This document shows positions 1-5,374 of a DNA stretch of 9,373 nucleotides, in pieces; the first letter of the stretch is position 1; every line of letters starts with the position of its first letter. The DNA comes from Candidatus Roizmanbacteria bacterium CG22_combo_CG10-13_8_21_14_all_34_12 (GTDB taxonomy: Bacteria > Patescibacteriota > Microgenomatia > UBA1406 > GWC2-37-13): the NCBI GenBank assembly GCA_002786595.1, contig PCTC01000073.1:1-9373 (forward strand), read 5' to 3'. A program made the position numbers and the translations under genes. The notes under the pieces are model-generated. The model was not told the DNA's origin. It saw only the letters and a list, made by a program, of their open reading frames with translations, and ran no database searches.

Positions 1-285
1 AAGATGAAGGGCCAGATTATTCCGGCGGTTATTACTGTTTTTGAAGATAGGACTTTTACTTTTGTCACAAAACTTCCACCGGTGGCGGCTATGATCAAAA
101 AGAAACTATCGCTACAGAAAGGATCAGGAAAACCTAATTTGGAAAAAGTCGGCAAGTTAACAAAAGTTCAACTTGAGGAAATTGCAAAAGAAAAAATGGC
201 CGATTTAAATGCAAATGATGTTGAGGCCGCCATGAAGATCGTTGCCGGCACAGCAAGGTCGATGGGTATAGACGTTGAGAAGTAA
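1..285 (+). CDS. rplK: 50S ribosomal protein L11 (uL11), 5'-truncated by window edge
   Basis: This is the C-terminal two thirds of ribosomal protein uL11, which binds the GTPase-associated centre of 23S rRNA. The reading frame is open from base 1 (Lys-Met-Lys), so the ATG at base 4 is internal and not the start. Aligned from memory to E. coli L11 (142 aa), about 47 N-terminal residues lie outside the window. The visible 94 residues include the end of the N-terminal domain ([17 protein letters not shown]) and the rRNA-binding C-terminal domain, with the conserved GSGKPN and GTARSMGI stretches. The gene ends with tandem stops (TAA TAA). rplA follows 136 bp downstream on the same strand, the usual order, although this spacer is long and carries an AT-rich repeat. 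No oddity is seen in the visible protein. Identification is very secure. Confidence 0.97.
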   Translation, partial: KMKGQIIPAVITVFEDRTFTFVTKLPPVAAMIKKKLSLQKGSGKPNLEKVGKLTKVQLEEIAKEKMADLNANDVEAAMKIVAGTARSMGIDVEK

Positions 286-421
286 TAAAAGCTTGATATC
301 AAATTTTTTATCGGAAAACAAACAAAACCGAAAAAAACTTAATATCATCGCTTTATAAATTAATAATTAAAAATTTAGATTTGAATAAAAATTTAAAATT
401 TAAAATTGAAAATTAAACGAT
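286..421. other. rplK-rplA spacer, AT-rich with palindrome
   Basis: This spacer has no gene. It holds a perfect 10-bp palindrome, TTGATATCAA, at 293-302 followed by a T-run, which makes only a weak terminator candidate because it has no loop. From about 360 to 415 it carries an AT-rich repeat whose 20-nt core (381-400) recurs exactly at two other places in the window. No Shine-Dalgarno sequence precedes the rplA ATG; the sequence there is AAATTAAACGAT. Confidence 0.6.
381..400 (+). repeat. AT-rich repeat core, copy 1 (intergenic)
   Basis: A 20-nt core beginning TTGAATAAAAA occurs here on the plus strand. It is found again, identical, on the minus strand at 5267-5286 (ATPase/transketolase spacer) and at 6369-6388 (inside the transketolase gene). 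The flanks on both sides are also AT-rich and similar (AATTAAAAATT-like). An exact 20-nt match at three places is notable, although the low complexity (A/T runs) weakens it as proof of common origin. Confidence 0.7.
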
Positions 422-1180
422 ATGGGAAAAGTCAAACCAAGATTGATCGGAGATACCGAAGTTGAAGAGCAACAGAAAAAAGAACAGAAGGCTAAGTCAA
501 TGGAAAAGAAAATGATGAAGAAAAGGGACGTCGTTGAAAAAAAAGAAAAGAAATCTGTTAAGGTTAGGAAAGTCTCCGCTAAAGCTACAACGACTCGAGG
601 TAAAAATTATCAAGAAGCAAGAAAAATGATTGATAGAAATAAATATTATTCTTTGCCGGAAGCTATTTTATTATTAAAAAAAATCAAACCGACCAAATTT
701 GATCAATCAGTAGAACTTCATTTTGTTGTTGGTGAAACAGGCTTAAAAGGAGAAGTTGAACTACCATTTTCTACAGGAAAAATAGTTCGAGTAAAGATCG
801 CTGATGATTCAGTACTTAGTGATTTGGAAAAGGGTAAGATCGAATTTGACGTTTTAGTTACTCACCCTTCTTTCATGCCTAAATTAGCTAAATTTGCCAA
901 AGTCTTAGGCCCAAAAGGTCTAATGCCTAACCCTAAAGCGGGGACAGTTTCAACAAAACCGGGAGAAGTCGTTAAAAAATTTGAAAAAGGAATGTTACGA
1001 TGGAAAACAGAAGCAAAATTTCCTTTAATTCATCAAATGATTGGTAAAATTTCCTTTGAAGAAAAAAATCTAATTGCAAATGCGGAAAAATTTTTTGACG
1101 CCGTTGGAAAATCTCATATTCAAAACGCTTTTATTAAAACGACTATGAGTCCCTCCGTCAAACTAGAATTTACAAAATAA
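422..1180 (+). CDS. rplA: 50S ribosomal protein L1 (uL1) with extended N-terminus
   Basis: This is ribosomal protein uL1, which binds 23S rRNA at the L1 stalk and takes part in E-site tRNA release. In many bacteria it also represses its own mRNA. The L1 signature is at residues about 163-175 (GPKGLMPNPKAGTV), and the final TTMSPSVKLEF matches the family C-terminus. Two oddities stand out. Residues 1-60 are an extra, strongly charged, Lys/Glu-rich and probably disordered tail. The core from about residue 61 is only about 190 residues, against 234 in E. coli, because domain II is missing roughly 15-17 residues between VRVKIADD and DLEKGKIEFDV. I regard this long-tail/short-core form as typical of Microgenomates-type CPR, from memory. 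The ATG at 422 is the first in frame after the spacer and has no Shine-Dalgarno. rplJ and rplL do not follow; the next gene is convergent. Confidence 0.95.
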   Translation: MGKVKPRLIGDTEVEEQQKKEQKAKSMEKKMMKKRDVVEKKEKKSVKVRKVSAKATTTRGKNYQEARKMIDRNKYYSLPEAILLLKKIKPTKFDQSVELHFVVGETGLKGEVELPFSTGKIVRVKIADDSVLSDLEKGKIEFDVLVTHPSFMPKLAKFAKVLGPKGLMPNPKAGTVSTKPGEVVKKFEKGMLRWKTEAKFPLIHQMIGKISFEEKNLIANAEKFFDAVGKSHIQNAFIKTTMSPSVKLEFTK

Positions 1181-1276
1181 TTTCAAATCTCAAAATTCAA
1201 AGATCAAAGCCAAGTGTAAAGTTTAAAGTTTTTAAGTTTTTAACTAATTTTTGATATTTGATCTTTGCACTTGGAT
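1181..1276. repeat. Convergent spacer with inverted repeats (rplA / kinase-like gene)
   Basis: This spacer lies between the 3' ends of two convergent genes. It contains an 11-bp perfect inverted repeat, CAAAGATCAAA (1198-1208) with TTTGATCTTTG (1257-1267), and a 7-bp one, CCAAGTG (1210-1216) with CACTTGG (1268-1274). The second right arm lies outside the first, so the two stems cannot form together as a nested hairpin. The order of the modules looks permuted. The 11-bp stem could serve as a bidirectional terminator, but its loop is long (48 nt) and it lacks a clean U-tract. Confidence 0.55.
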
Positions 1277-1933
1277 CTATATCTTAAACTTTCTCTTCGC
1301 TAGGTCGATAATAATGTTAGTTGCATCTTCAACGGTTATGTTCGACCCGGTTCTGATGACTAAATCATAGTGATAGGCTTTACAATGATTATGATTGAAG
1401 AGCGAATGAACAAAATTTTTTCTTTCAGCATCTGATTCTTCTATTCTTTTTATTGCGTCAGATCTTGAAATATTTTCATAAGTCATCTGCCAGACAATTC
1501 TTTGATCCAATTGACAGATCATTCTTATATTTAATGCCTGAGGAAAAAGAAAATTACCACCCCGGCCTAAAATTATTGTATAACCTTTTAATCCAACCAA
1601 GGTCATAACTTTAACCAAATGTCGTTGATAGCCGGAAAGATGAGGAAATCTTTTACCAAATGTTTTAGCGATGATAATATCCAATAACGGGAACTTTTTT
1701 GGATCAACAGATTGAGCTAATTTCTCTTCCAATTGTTTATTTTTGGCAATTTTATCAATCAACTCATGATCATAAACTGTCCAAGGTTTTCCAAGAAGAG
1801 AGGCAATTAAATTAGCGGTTGATTTTCCGCCTGAGCCCATTTCTCTGGAGATGGTAATAATCGGCAGAGGCCCGGGTTGCGGGGGCGGTAGAGGAAAAAA
1901 TTTCTTTTGAAGAATTTTGTAAAATTTTTCCAT
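1277..1933 (-). CDS. Cytidylate kinase-like P-loop family protein
   Basis: A 218-aa protein of the cytidylate kinase-like family (Pfam Cytidylate_kin2 type), probably a P-loop nucleoside-phosphate kinase; its true substrate is unknown. It shows ITISREMGSGGKSTA (residues 26-40), which includes the phosphate-binding loop G33-S38. It also shows YDHELI (54-59), ILGRGGNFLF (121-130), the DAERKNF motif (168-174) and the tail YDLVIRTG...TVEDA (189-204), all in the family order. Canonical Cmk has a different NMP-binding region, so I give no gene symbol. Before the P-loop is a proline-rich stretch, PLPPPQPGPLP (14-24), encoded by a GC-rich patch unusual for this window. The start at 1933 is 51 bp from the divergent HEPN gene and has no Shine-Dalgarno. 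A possible short stem (GGAAAAATTT with AAATTTTTTCC) covers the first codons. Confidence 0.85.
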   Translation of the reverse strand: MEKFYKILQKKFFPLPPPQPGPLPIITISREMGSGGKSTANLIASLLGKPWTVYDHELIDKIAKNKQLEEKLAQSVDPKKFPLLDIIIAKTFGKRFPHLSGYQRHLVKVMTLVGLKGYTIILGRGGNFLFPQALNIRMICQLDQRIVWQMTYENISRSDAIKRIEESDAERKNFVHSLFNHNHCKAYHYDLVIRTGSNITVEDATNIIIDLAKRKFKI

Positions 1934-1984
1934 GGATTATAAGTTTTATAACAATTATAATGATTGTAACATTTATTAAATCAT
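1934..1984. promoter_or_regulatory. Divergent promoter region, kinase-like / HEPN genes
   Basis: Only 51 bp separate the two divergent start codons. A TATAAT hexamer lies on the plus strand at 1956-1961, and a second, overlapping one reads on the minus strand at 1954-1959. Each sits a plausible distance from its gene. No convincing -35 box is found for either. ACAAT/ATTGT arms (1951-1955 and 1963-1967) flank the -10 sequence and could be a small operator, but they are too short to be sure. Confidence 0.35.
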
Positions 1985-2470
1985 ATGGATTATCTAGTCA
2001 ATAAAGAAAGTCAATTCTGGTCCTATCTTTCCCAAGGACAACGTGACCTTCTTGAAGAAGGACTATATCTAATGGATGATATTATCCGCGATCATGCTTA
2101 TCAATTTAAGGATTATTCTTTTTTGGTTTTTCCTTTTGCAAAAGCCTATGAGGGATTTTTAAAACAGATATTCAGAGATAAAAAACTAATCGGTCGTCTT
2201 GACTATATTTCTGATCATCTACGTTTGGGCAAATTAATGTCACCAAATTTAATTGGAAAGTTAGGTCCAGATTCTCTATATGTGAAGATAGAAAATCAAT
2301 ATTCAAAAGATTTAGCTGATAAAGTCTGGAATGTTTGGAAAAATGGTCGAAACCAAATCTTTCATTATTTTCCTCACAATATTAAAGCTATTTCTTTCAA
2401 TGAGTCGAGGGGAATTTGCTTAGATATCTTGAGGACAATGGAAGAGGTGTTTAAACGGTTAAACGGTTAA
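1985..2470 (+). CDS. HEPN-motif protein, RnlA/LsoA catalytic-domain-like
   Basis: A 161-aa, largely helical, soluble protein. Near its C-terminus it carries WKNGRNQIFHYFP (residues 118-130), in which R122-N123-x3-H127 fits the Rx4H active-site motif of HEPN ribonucleases. The earlier DYSFLVFPFAKAYEGFLK (43-60) resembles, from memory, the C-terminal HEPN/Dmd-binding domain of the RnlA/LsoA RNase toxins, whose catalytic pair is also Rx4H. Full RnlA is about twice as long, so this would be a stand-alone catalytic domain. No antitoxin (RnlB-like) and no nucleotidyltransferase (MNT-like) partner is adjacent, so a toxin role is inference. It could also be a non-toxic HEPN protein. The last residues (KRLNG) and the stop lie at the left edge of a palindromic repeat, which may have replaced the original terminus. 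No Shine-Dalgarno is seen. Confidence 0.65.
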   Translation: MDYLVNKESQFWSYLSQGQRDLLEEGLYLMDDIIRDHAYQFKDYSFLVFPFAKAYEGFLKQIFRDKKLIGRLDYISDHLRLGKLMSPNLIGKLGPDSLYVKIENQYSKDLADKVWNVWKNGRNQIFHYFPHNIKAISFNESRGICLDILRTMEEVFKRLNG

Positions 2471-2581
2471 AACTTAAACAGTTAAAAAAACTATTAAAAC
2501 TTTAAGTATTAAACGTTTAGTAGTTTAATGTTTAACAGTTTATTTAGGTTTTAACAGTTTAATACTTAACTGTTTATTTTT
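2455..2581. repeat. Palindromic repeat between HEPN and ATPase genes
   Basis: Almost the whole spacer is a large imperfect palindrome. TAAACAGTTAA (2475-2485) pairs with TTAACTGTTTA (2566-2576). Inside it, AAGTATTAAAC (2504-2514) pairs with GTTTAATACTT (2557-2567). AAACTATTAAAAC (2488-2500) also matches GTTTTAACAGTTT (2548-2560) at 12 of 13 positions. On the left, a tandem AAACGGTT runs into the end of the HEPN coding sequence, and on the right the palindrome ends about 5 nt before the ATPase ATG. It could fold in the mRNA and act as a terminator or leader structure. I see no -35/-10 promoter for the ATPase in it. Confidence 0.7.
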
Positions 2582-5254
2582 ATGAAAGGGCTAACTTCTA
2601 CTCAAGTTTCTAAATTCCTAACTCAATACGGTCTAAACATCATTACGGAGCAAAAGAAAAAGCCACTTCTTCTTAAATTTTTTGAACAATTTAATAACTT
2701 TTTAACATTATTACTGATCGGTGCAGCGGGTTTATCTTTCCTACTAGGGGAGACCCTTGATGGTAGTTTAATCATTGGGATTGTAATTTTAAACGGACTT
2801 TTTGGTCTTTATCAGGAAGCAAAAGCGGAAGAATCTTTACAGGTTTTAAAAAAAATGACTGTTACTAAAGTGAGAGTCATCAGAGACGAAAAAGAAATAG
2901 AAATTGATAGTAAATTTTTGGTTCCTGGAGATTTGGTTTATTTGGAGGAAGGAGTAAAAGTACCAGCCGATGGGAAAGTGGTTAAGTCAATTAATATGGA
3001 AATAAATGAATCGGCCCTCACAGGAGAATCTTTTCCGGTTCTAAAAAACGAAAAAGAAGAGGTTTTTTCAGGAACAATTGTTACTAAAGGAAGAGGGTAT
3101 ATCATAGTAACTAAAATTGGTGACTTAACAAAATTTGGACAGATTGCCCATAATCTGGAAACTATTGAGGACGGGGTAACTCCGTTACAAAAAAAATTAG
3201 CCGACTTGACCAAATTTATTGGAATTGGTGGAATAGTTCTTTCAATAATTGTGTTTTTGATCTCGTTATTTGAAGGGACAGGTTATTTTCCAGCATTTTT
3301 ATTATCAGTTTCGTTGGCGGTTGCGGTGGTGCCCGAAGGATTACCAGCCGTTATGACAATCACATTGGCGATTGGTATGAAAAAAATGGCCGGAAAAAAA
3401 GCCATCATCAGAAAACTTTCGGCCATTGAAGCTTTAGGGAGTATCACATTAATTGCGACTGATAAGACGGGGACGTTGACGACGAATAAAATGCAAGTTA
3501 AAGAAATCTGGACGGTAGATGGTGGAAAATCGAAGGTGGGAGTAGAAGATAGAGAATCGAAGATAGAAAATCAATCCTCTATCGTCTATCCTCAAAACCT
3601 ATTTTCTATTCTCAACCCTCTATCGTCAAAAAAACAAGACGCATTTTCGTTAATGTTATTAAACGGAATTCTTTGTTCCACTGCTTCATTGGTCTATGTT
3701 CATGATCATGGAAGTTGGGATGTACTTGGCGATCCGACCGAGGGCGCCCTTTTATACATGGCTCAAAAGCAGGGATTAGATATTGAAGAAATTAGAAAAA
3801 ATTGGCAGTTAATTGATGAAAAACCATTTGATTCGGTGACGAAGATGATGAGTGTTGTTGTTCAAGGACGGACCTTGTCAGCGACTCAAAATAAGGTCCG
3901 TCCTTATATAACTTTCTCTAAGGGCGCCCCCGAATCAATTCTCAACGTCTGTAAGATGACGGAAGAGGAAAAAAAGAAAATAAAAAAACAAGTTAACAAG
4001 TGGGCAGGGCAGGGATTACGTGTATTGGCATTCGCCTATTCGACGGTAGACGATAGAAAATTGAAAATAGGGGTAGAAGGTAGAAGATCGAAGATAGAAA
4101 ATCAATCTTCTAACTTCAACTCTCAACCCCAATCATCTATCATCAACCATCTACCGTCTAACATGATTTTTTTGGGCATGGTCGCCATCCACGACGCTCC
4201 ACGTCCAGAAGTGAGAGAAGCAATTTTAAAAGCCAAAAGTGCCGGAATAAAAGTGGTTATGATCACCGGAGATAATGAAAAAACAGCTGAGGCAATCGGA
4301 GTTTCGAGTGGTTTAATTAAAGAGGGCGATGAAATTTTGACTGGCGCACAACTGGAAGAATATAACGATGATGAACTCTCCAAAATATTACCAAGAGTTA
4401 AAATATTTGCCCGGACCAATCCTTTTCAAAAACATCGGATTGTTTCTCTTTATCAAAGGTTAGGCGAGATCGTTGCCGTCACCGGGGACGGAGTCAATGA
4501 CGCGATTGCTTTAAAACAGGCGGACGTTGGAGTGGCAATGGGGCTGGTCGGAACTGATGTTGCTCGAGAGACAGCTGATATGGTGATAACCGATGATAAT
4601 TTTACCACAATTGTCACGGCCGTTGAAGAAGGAAGAAATATAATTAATAGTATAAAAAACGCTATTAAATATTTATTAGCATGTAATGTTTCGGAGGCAA
4701 TCGCTTTATTAATCGGACTTATTTTAGGATTACCAACTTTATTTTATCCGATTCAACTTTTATATATTAATTTAGTGACCGATGGTTTACCGGCTTTGAT
4801 GTTAGCTTTTTCCCCACGGGACACCGGTTTAATGTCAATCACTCCGGAAAAAGAAATGGTTTTGCTAAAGAGTAAAGATCAATCGTATATTGGTGCGGTG
4901 GGATTCGTAGGGGCGATTCTTGTGATCGTCTCATACTTTATTTTTTCAGGACAAAAACTGGGGGGGGCGGCTGCTTTTTCAATCCTAACAATCATTCAAT
5001 CTTTTGTCTTTATTGATCTTTGGTTGAGTCATCGTCATATCCATGAAAGTTTTAAACATCTATTATCTCCTTTATTTTTTCTGGCTTTTATTTTGCCGTT
5101 AGTTCTTCAATTTATTATTTTAAGTCATCCGGTTTCAGCCGGAATTTTTAAAATTTTACCAGTTTCAACACTCATATATTTTGAATTTGTTGGCCTTTCG
5201 ATGCTGGTTCTTACTGGGATATTTTTTGTGAAGAAGGTAATAAAAATACGATAA
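2582..5254 (+). CDS. Calcium-type (P2A) cation-transporting P-type ATPase with in-frame inserts
   Basis: A membrane pump that uses ATP to move a divalent cation, most likely Ca2+. In order it shows the N-terminal cation-ATPase domain, M1-M2 (about 39-79), the actuator TGES (147-150), M3-M4 with PEGLPA (251-256), the phosphorylation site DKTGT with D294, the nucleotide-domain KGAPES (K447), TGDN (562-565), TGDGVND (634-640) and M5-M10. The Ca2+-ligand positions of SERCA are present: E252 in M4, N702 and E705 in M5, and N730, T733 and D734 in M6. I do not see the M8 acidic ligand. The 890 aa are longer than the family needs because two 39-codon palindromic repeats (about 311-349 and 487-526) and a small hairpin (428-442) are inserted in frame. 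Without the two repeats it would be 812 aa. All catalytic motifs are intact. A G8 run (4960-4967) lies near M7-M8. There is no Shine-Dalgarno. Confidence 0.95.
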   Translation: MKGLTSTQVSKFLTQYGLNIITEQKKKPLLLKFFEQFNNFLTLLLIGAAGLSFLLGETLDGSLIIGIVILNGLFGLYQEAKAEESLQVLKKMTVTKVRVIRDEKEIEIDSKFLVPGDLVYLEEGVKVPADGKVVKSINMEINESALTGESFPVLKNEKEEVFSGTIVTKGRGYIIVTKIGDLTKFGQIAHNLETIEDGVTPLQKKLADLTKFIGIGGIVLSIIVFLISLFEGTGYFPAFLLSVSLAVAVVPEGLPAVMTITLAIGMKKMAGKKAIIRKLSAIEALGSITLIATDKTGTLTTNKMQVKEIWTVDGGKSKVGVEDRESKIENQSSIVYPQNLFSILNPLSSKKQDAFSLMLLNGILCSTASLVYVHDHGSWDVLGDPTEGALLYMAQKQGLDIEEIRKNWQLIDEKPFDSVTKMMSVVVQGRTLSATQNKVRPYITFSKGAPESILNVCKMTEEEKKKIKKQVNKWAGQGLRVLAFAYSTVDDRKLKIGVEGRRSKIENQSSNFNSQPQSSIINHLPSNMIFLGMVAIHDAPRPEVREAILKAKSAGIKVVMITGDNEKTAEAIGVSSGLIKEGDEILTGAQLEEYNDDELSKILPRVKIFARTNPFQKHRIVSLYQRLGEIVAVTGDGVNDAIALKQADVGVAMGLVGTDVARETADMVITDDNFTTIVTAVEEGRNIINSIKNAIKYLLACNVSEAIALLIGLILGLPTLFYPIQLLYINLVTDGLPALMLAFSPRDTGLMSITPEKEMVLLKSKDQSYIGAVGFVGAILVIVSYFIFSGQKLGGAAAFSILTIIQSFVFIDLWLSHRHIHESFKHLLSPLFFLAFILPLVLQFIILSHPVSAGIFKILPVSTLIYFEFVGLSMLVLTGIFFVKKVIKIR
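3511..3627 (+). repeat. 117-bp palindromic in-frame repeat, copy A (ATPase)
   Basis: Starts GACGGTAGA and ends TCTATCGTC, so its two ends are near-perfect inverted repeats (one mismatch in 9). It is exactly 117 bp, or 39 codons, and encodes TVDGGKSK...SKIENQSS...LNPLSS, just after the DKTGT phosphorylation segment at the entry to the nucleotide-binding domain. It matches copy B at 91 of 117 positions and copy C at 96 of 117, without gaps (hand count). The other five frames contain stops. It resembles Rickettsia palindromic elements in size and behaviour, though no sequence relation to them is claimed. Confidence 0.9.
3864..3905 (+). repeat. Intragenic hairpin, 13-bp perfect stem (ATPase)
   Basis: AAGGACGGACCTT (3864-3876) and AAGGTCCGTCCTT (3893-3905) are perfect reverse complements around a 16-nt loop. 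They encode about GRTLSATQNKVRP (residues 429-441), directly before the conserved KGAPES motif. Here the family normally has only a short, variable strand-to-strand turn, so this looks like a small inserted palindrome. The loop peptide LSATQ recurs at the hairpin in the transketolase gene. Confidence 0.75.
4042..4158 (+). repeat. 117-bp palindromic in-frame repeat, copy B (ATPase)
   Basis: The ends are a perfect 9-bp inverted repeat, GACGGTAGA and TCTACCGTC. It has the same length and frame as copy A, encoding TVDDRKLK...SKIENQSS...NHLPS. It lies between the conserved GLRVLAFAY and MIFLGMVAIHDAPR stretches, a loop whose length varies among P-type ATPases. Internal arms also pair partly (for example GAAAATAGGGG against the reverse complement GATGATTGGGG), so the transcript could fold into a long imperfect hairpin. 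Confidence 0.9.
4960..4967 (+). repeat. G8 homopolymer in ATPase coding sequence
   Basis: Eight consecutive G residues spanning codons 793-796 (Leu-Gly-Gly-Ala) in the loop before M8. A G-run of this length is unusual in so AT-rich a sequence and could slip during replication, which would truncate the pump. The frame is intact here. Confidence 0.8.
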
Positions 5255-5374
5255 TTTTTAATTTCAAATTTTAAATTTTTATTCAATTTTTAAATCTTAA
5301 TTCTTAATTCAAAAACGTTTATAAATTAGATTTCAGAAATTTTAAATTGATTAGAAATTAATAATTAAAAATTA
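5252..5374. repeat. AT-rich palindromic repeat between convergent ATPase and transketolase genes
   Basis: The spacer is bounded by a perfect 12-bp inverted repeat, TAATTTTTAATT (5252-5263) and AATTAAAAATTA (5363-5374). The left arm begins with the stop codon of the ATPase and the right arm ends with the stop codon of transketolase, so both genes end in the repeat. Inside is a second copy of the AT-rich 20-nt core (5267-5286, minus strand). The structure could terminate transcription from both sides, but its loop is long and all pairs are A-T. Confidence 0.65.
5267..5286 (-). repeat. AT-rich repeat core, copy 2 (intergenic)
   Basis: Identical, on the minus strand, to the 20-nt core at 381-400 before rplA, with similar A/T-rich flanks. 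It sits inside the convergent ATPase/transketolase spacer. Confidence 0.7.

Noticed and set aside
1..12. ATG at base 4 as the start of L11.
   Set aside because: The frame continues upstream to base 1 and the alignment to L11 needs about 47 more N-terminal residues.
2284..2300. A 17-nt exact match (GAAGATAGAAAATCAAT) in the HEPN gene to the middle of the 117-bp repeat, in the same frame (KIENQ).
   Set aside because: Similarity stops abruptly on both sides, there are no palindromic ends, and the protein region fits the HEPN family as it is. AT-rich chance match is likely.
2938..3213. Minus-strand open frame of 91 codons inside the ATPase gene.
   Set aside because: It is antisense to well-conserved ATPase codons and its translation resembles no protein I know.
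3511..4158. Possibility that the 117-bp repeats are CRISPR units or introns.
   Set aside because: They are far apart, diverged, in frame and coding, with no spacers between regular repeats and no intron or intein motifs. They are too short for inteins.
4123..4419. Minus-strand open frame of 98 codons inside the ATPase gene.
   Set aside because: It is a shadow of the conserved TGDN region and begins within the inserted repeat.
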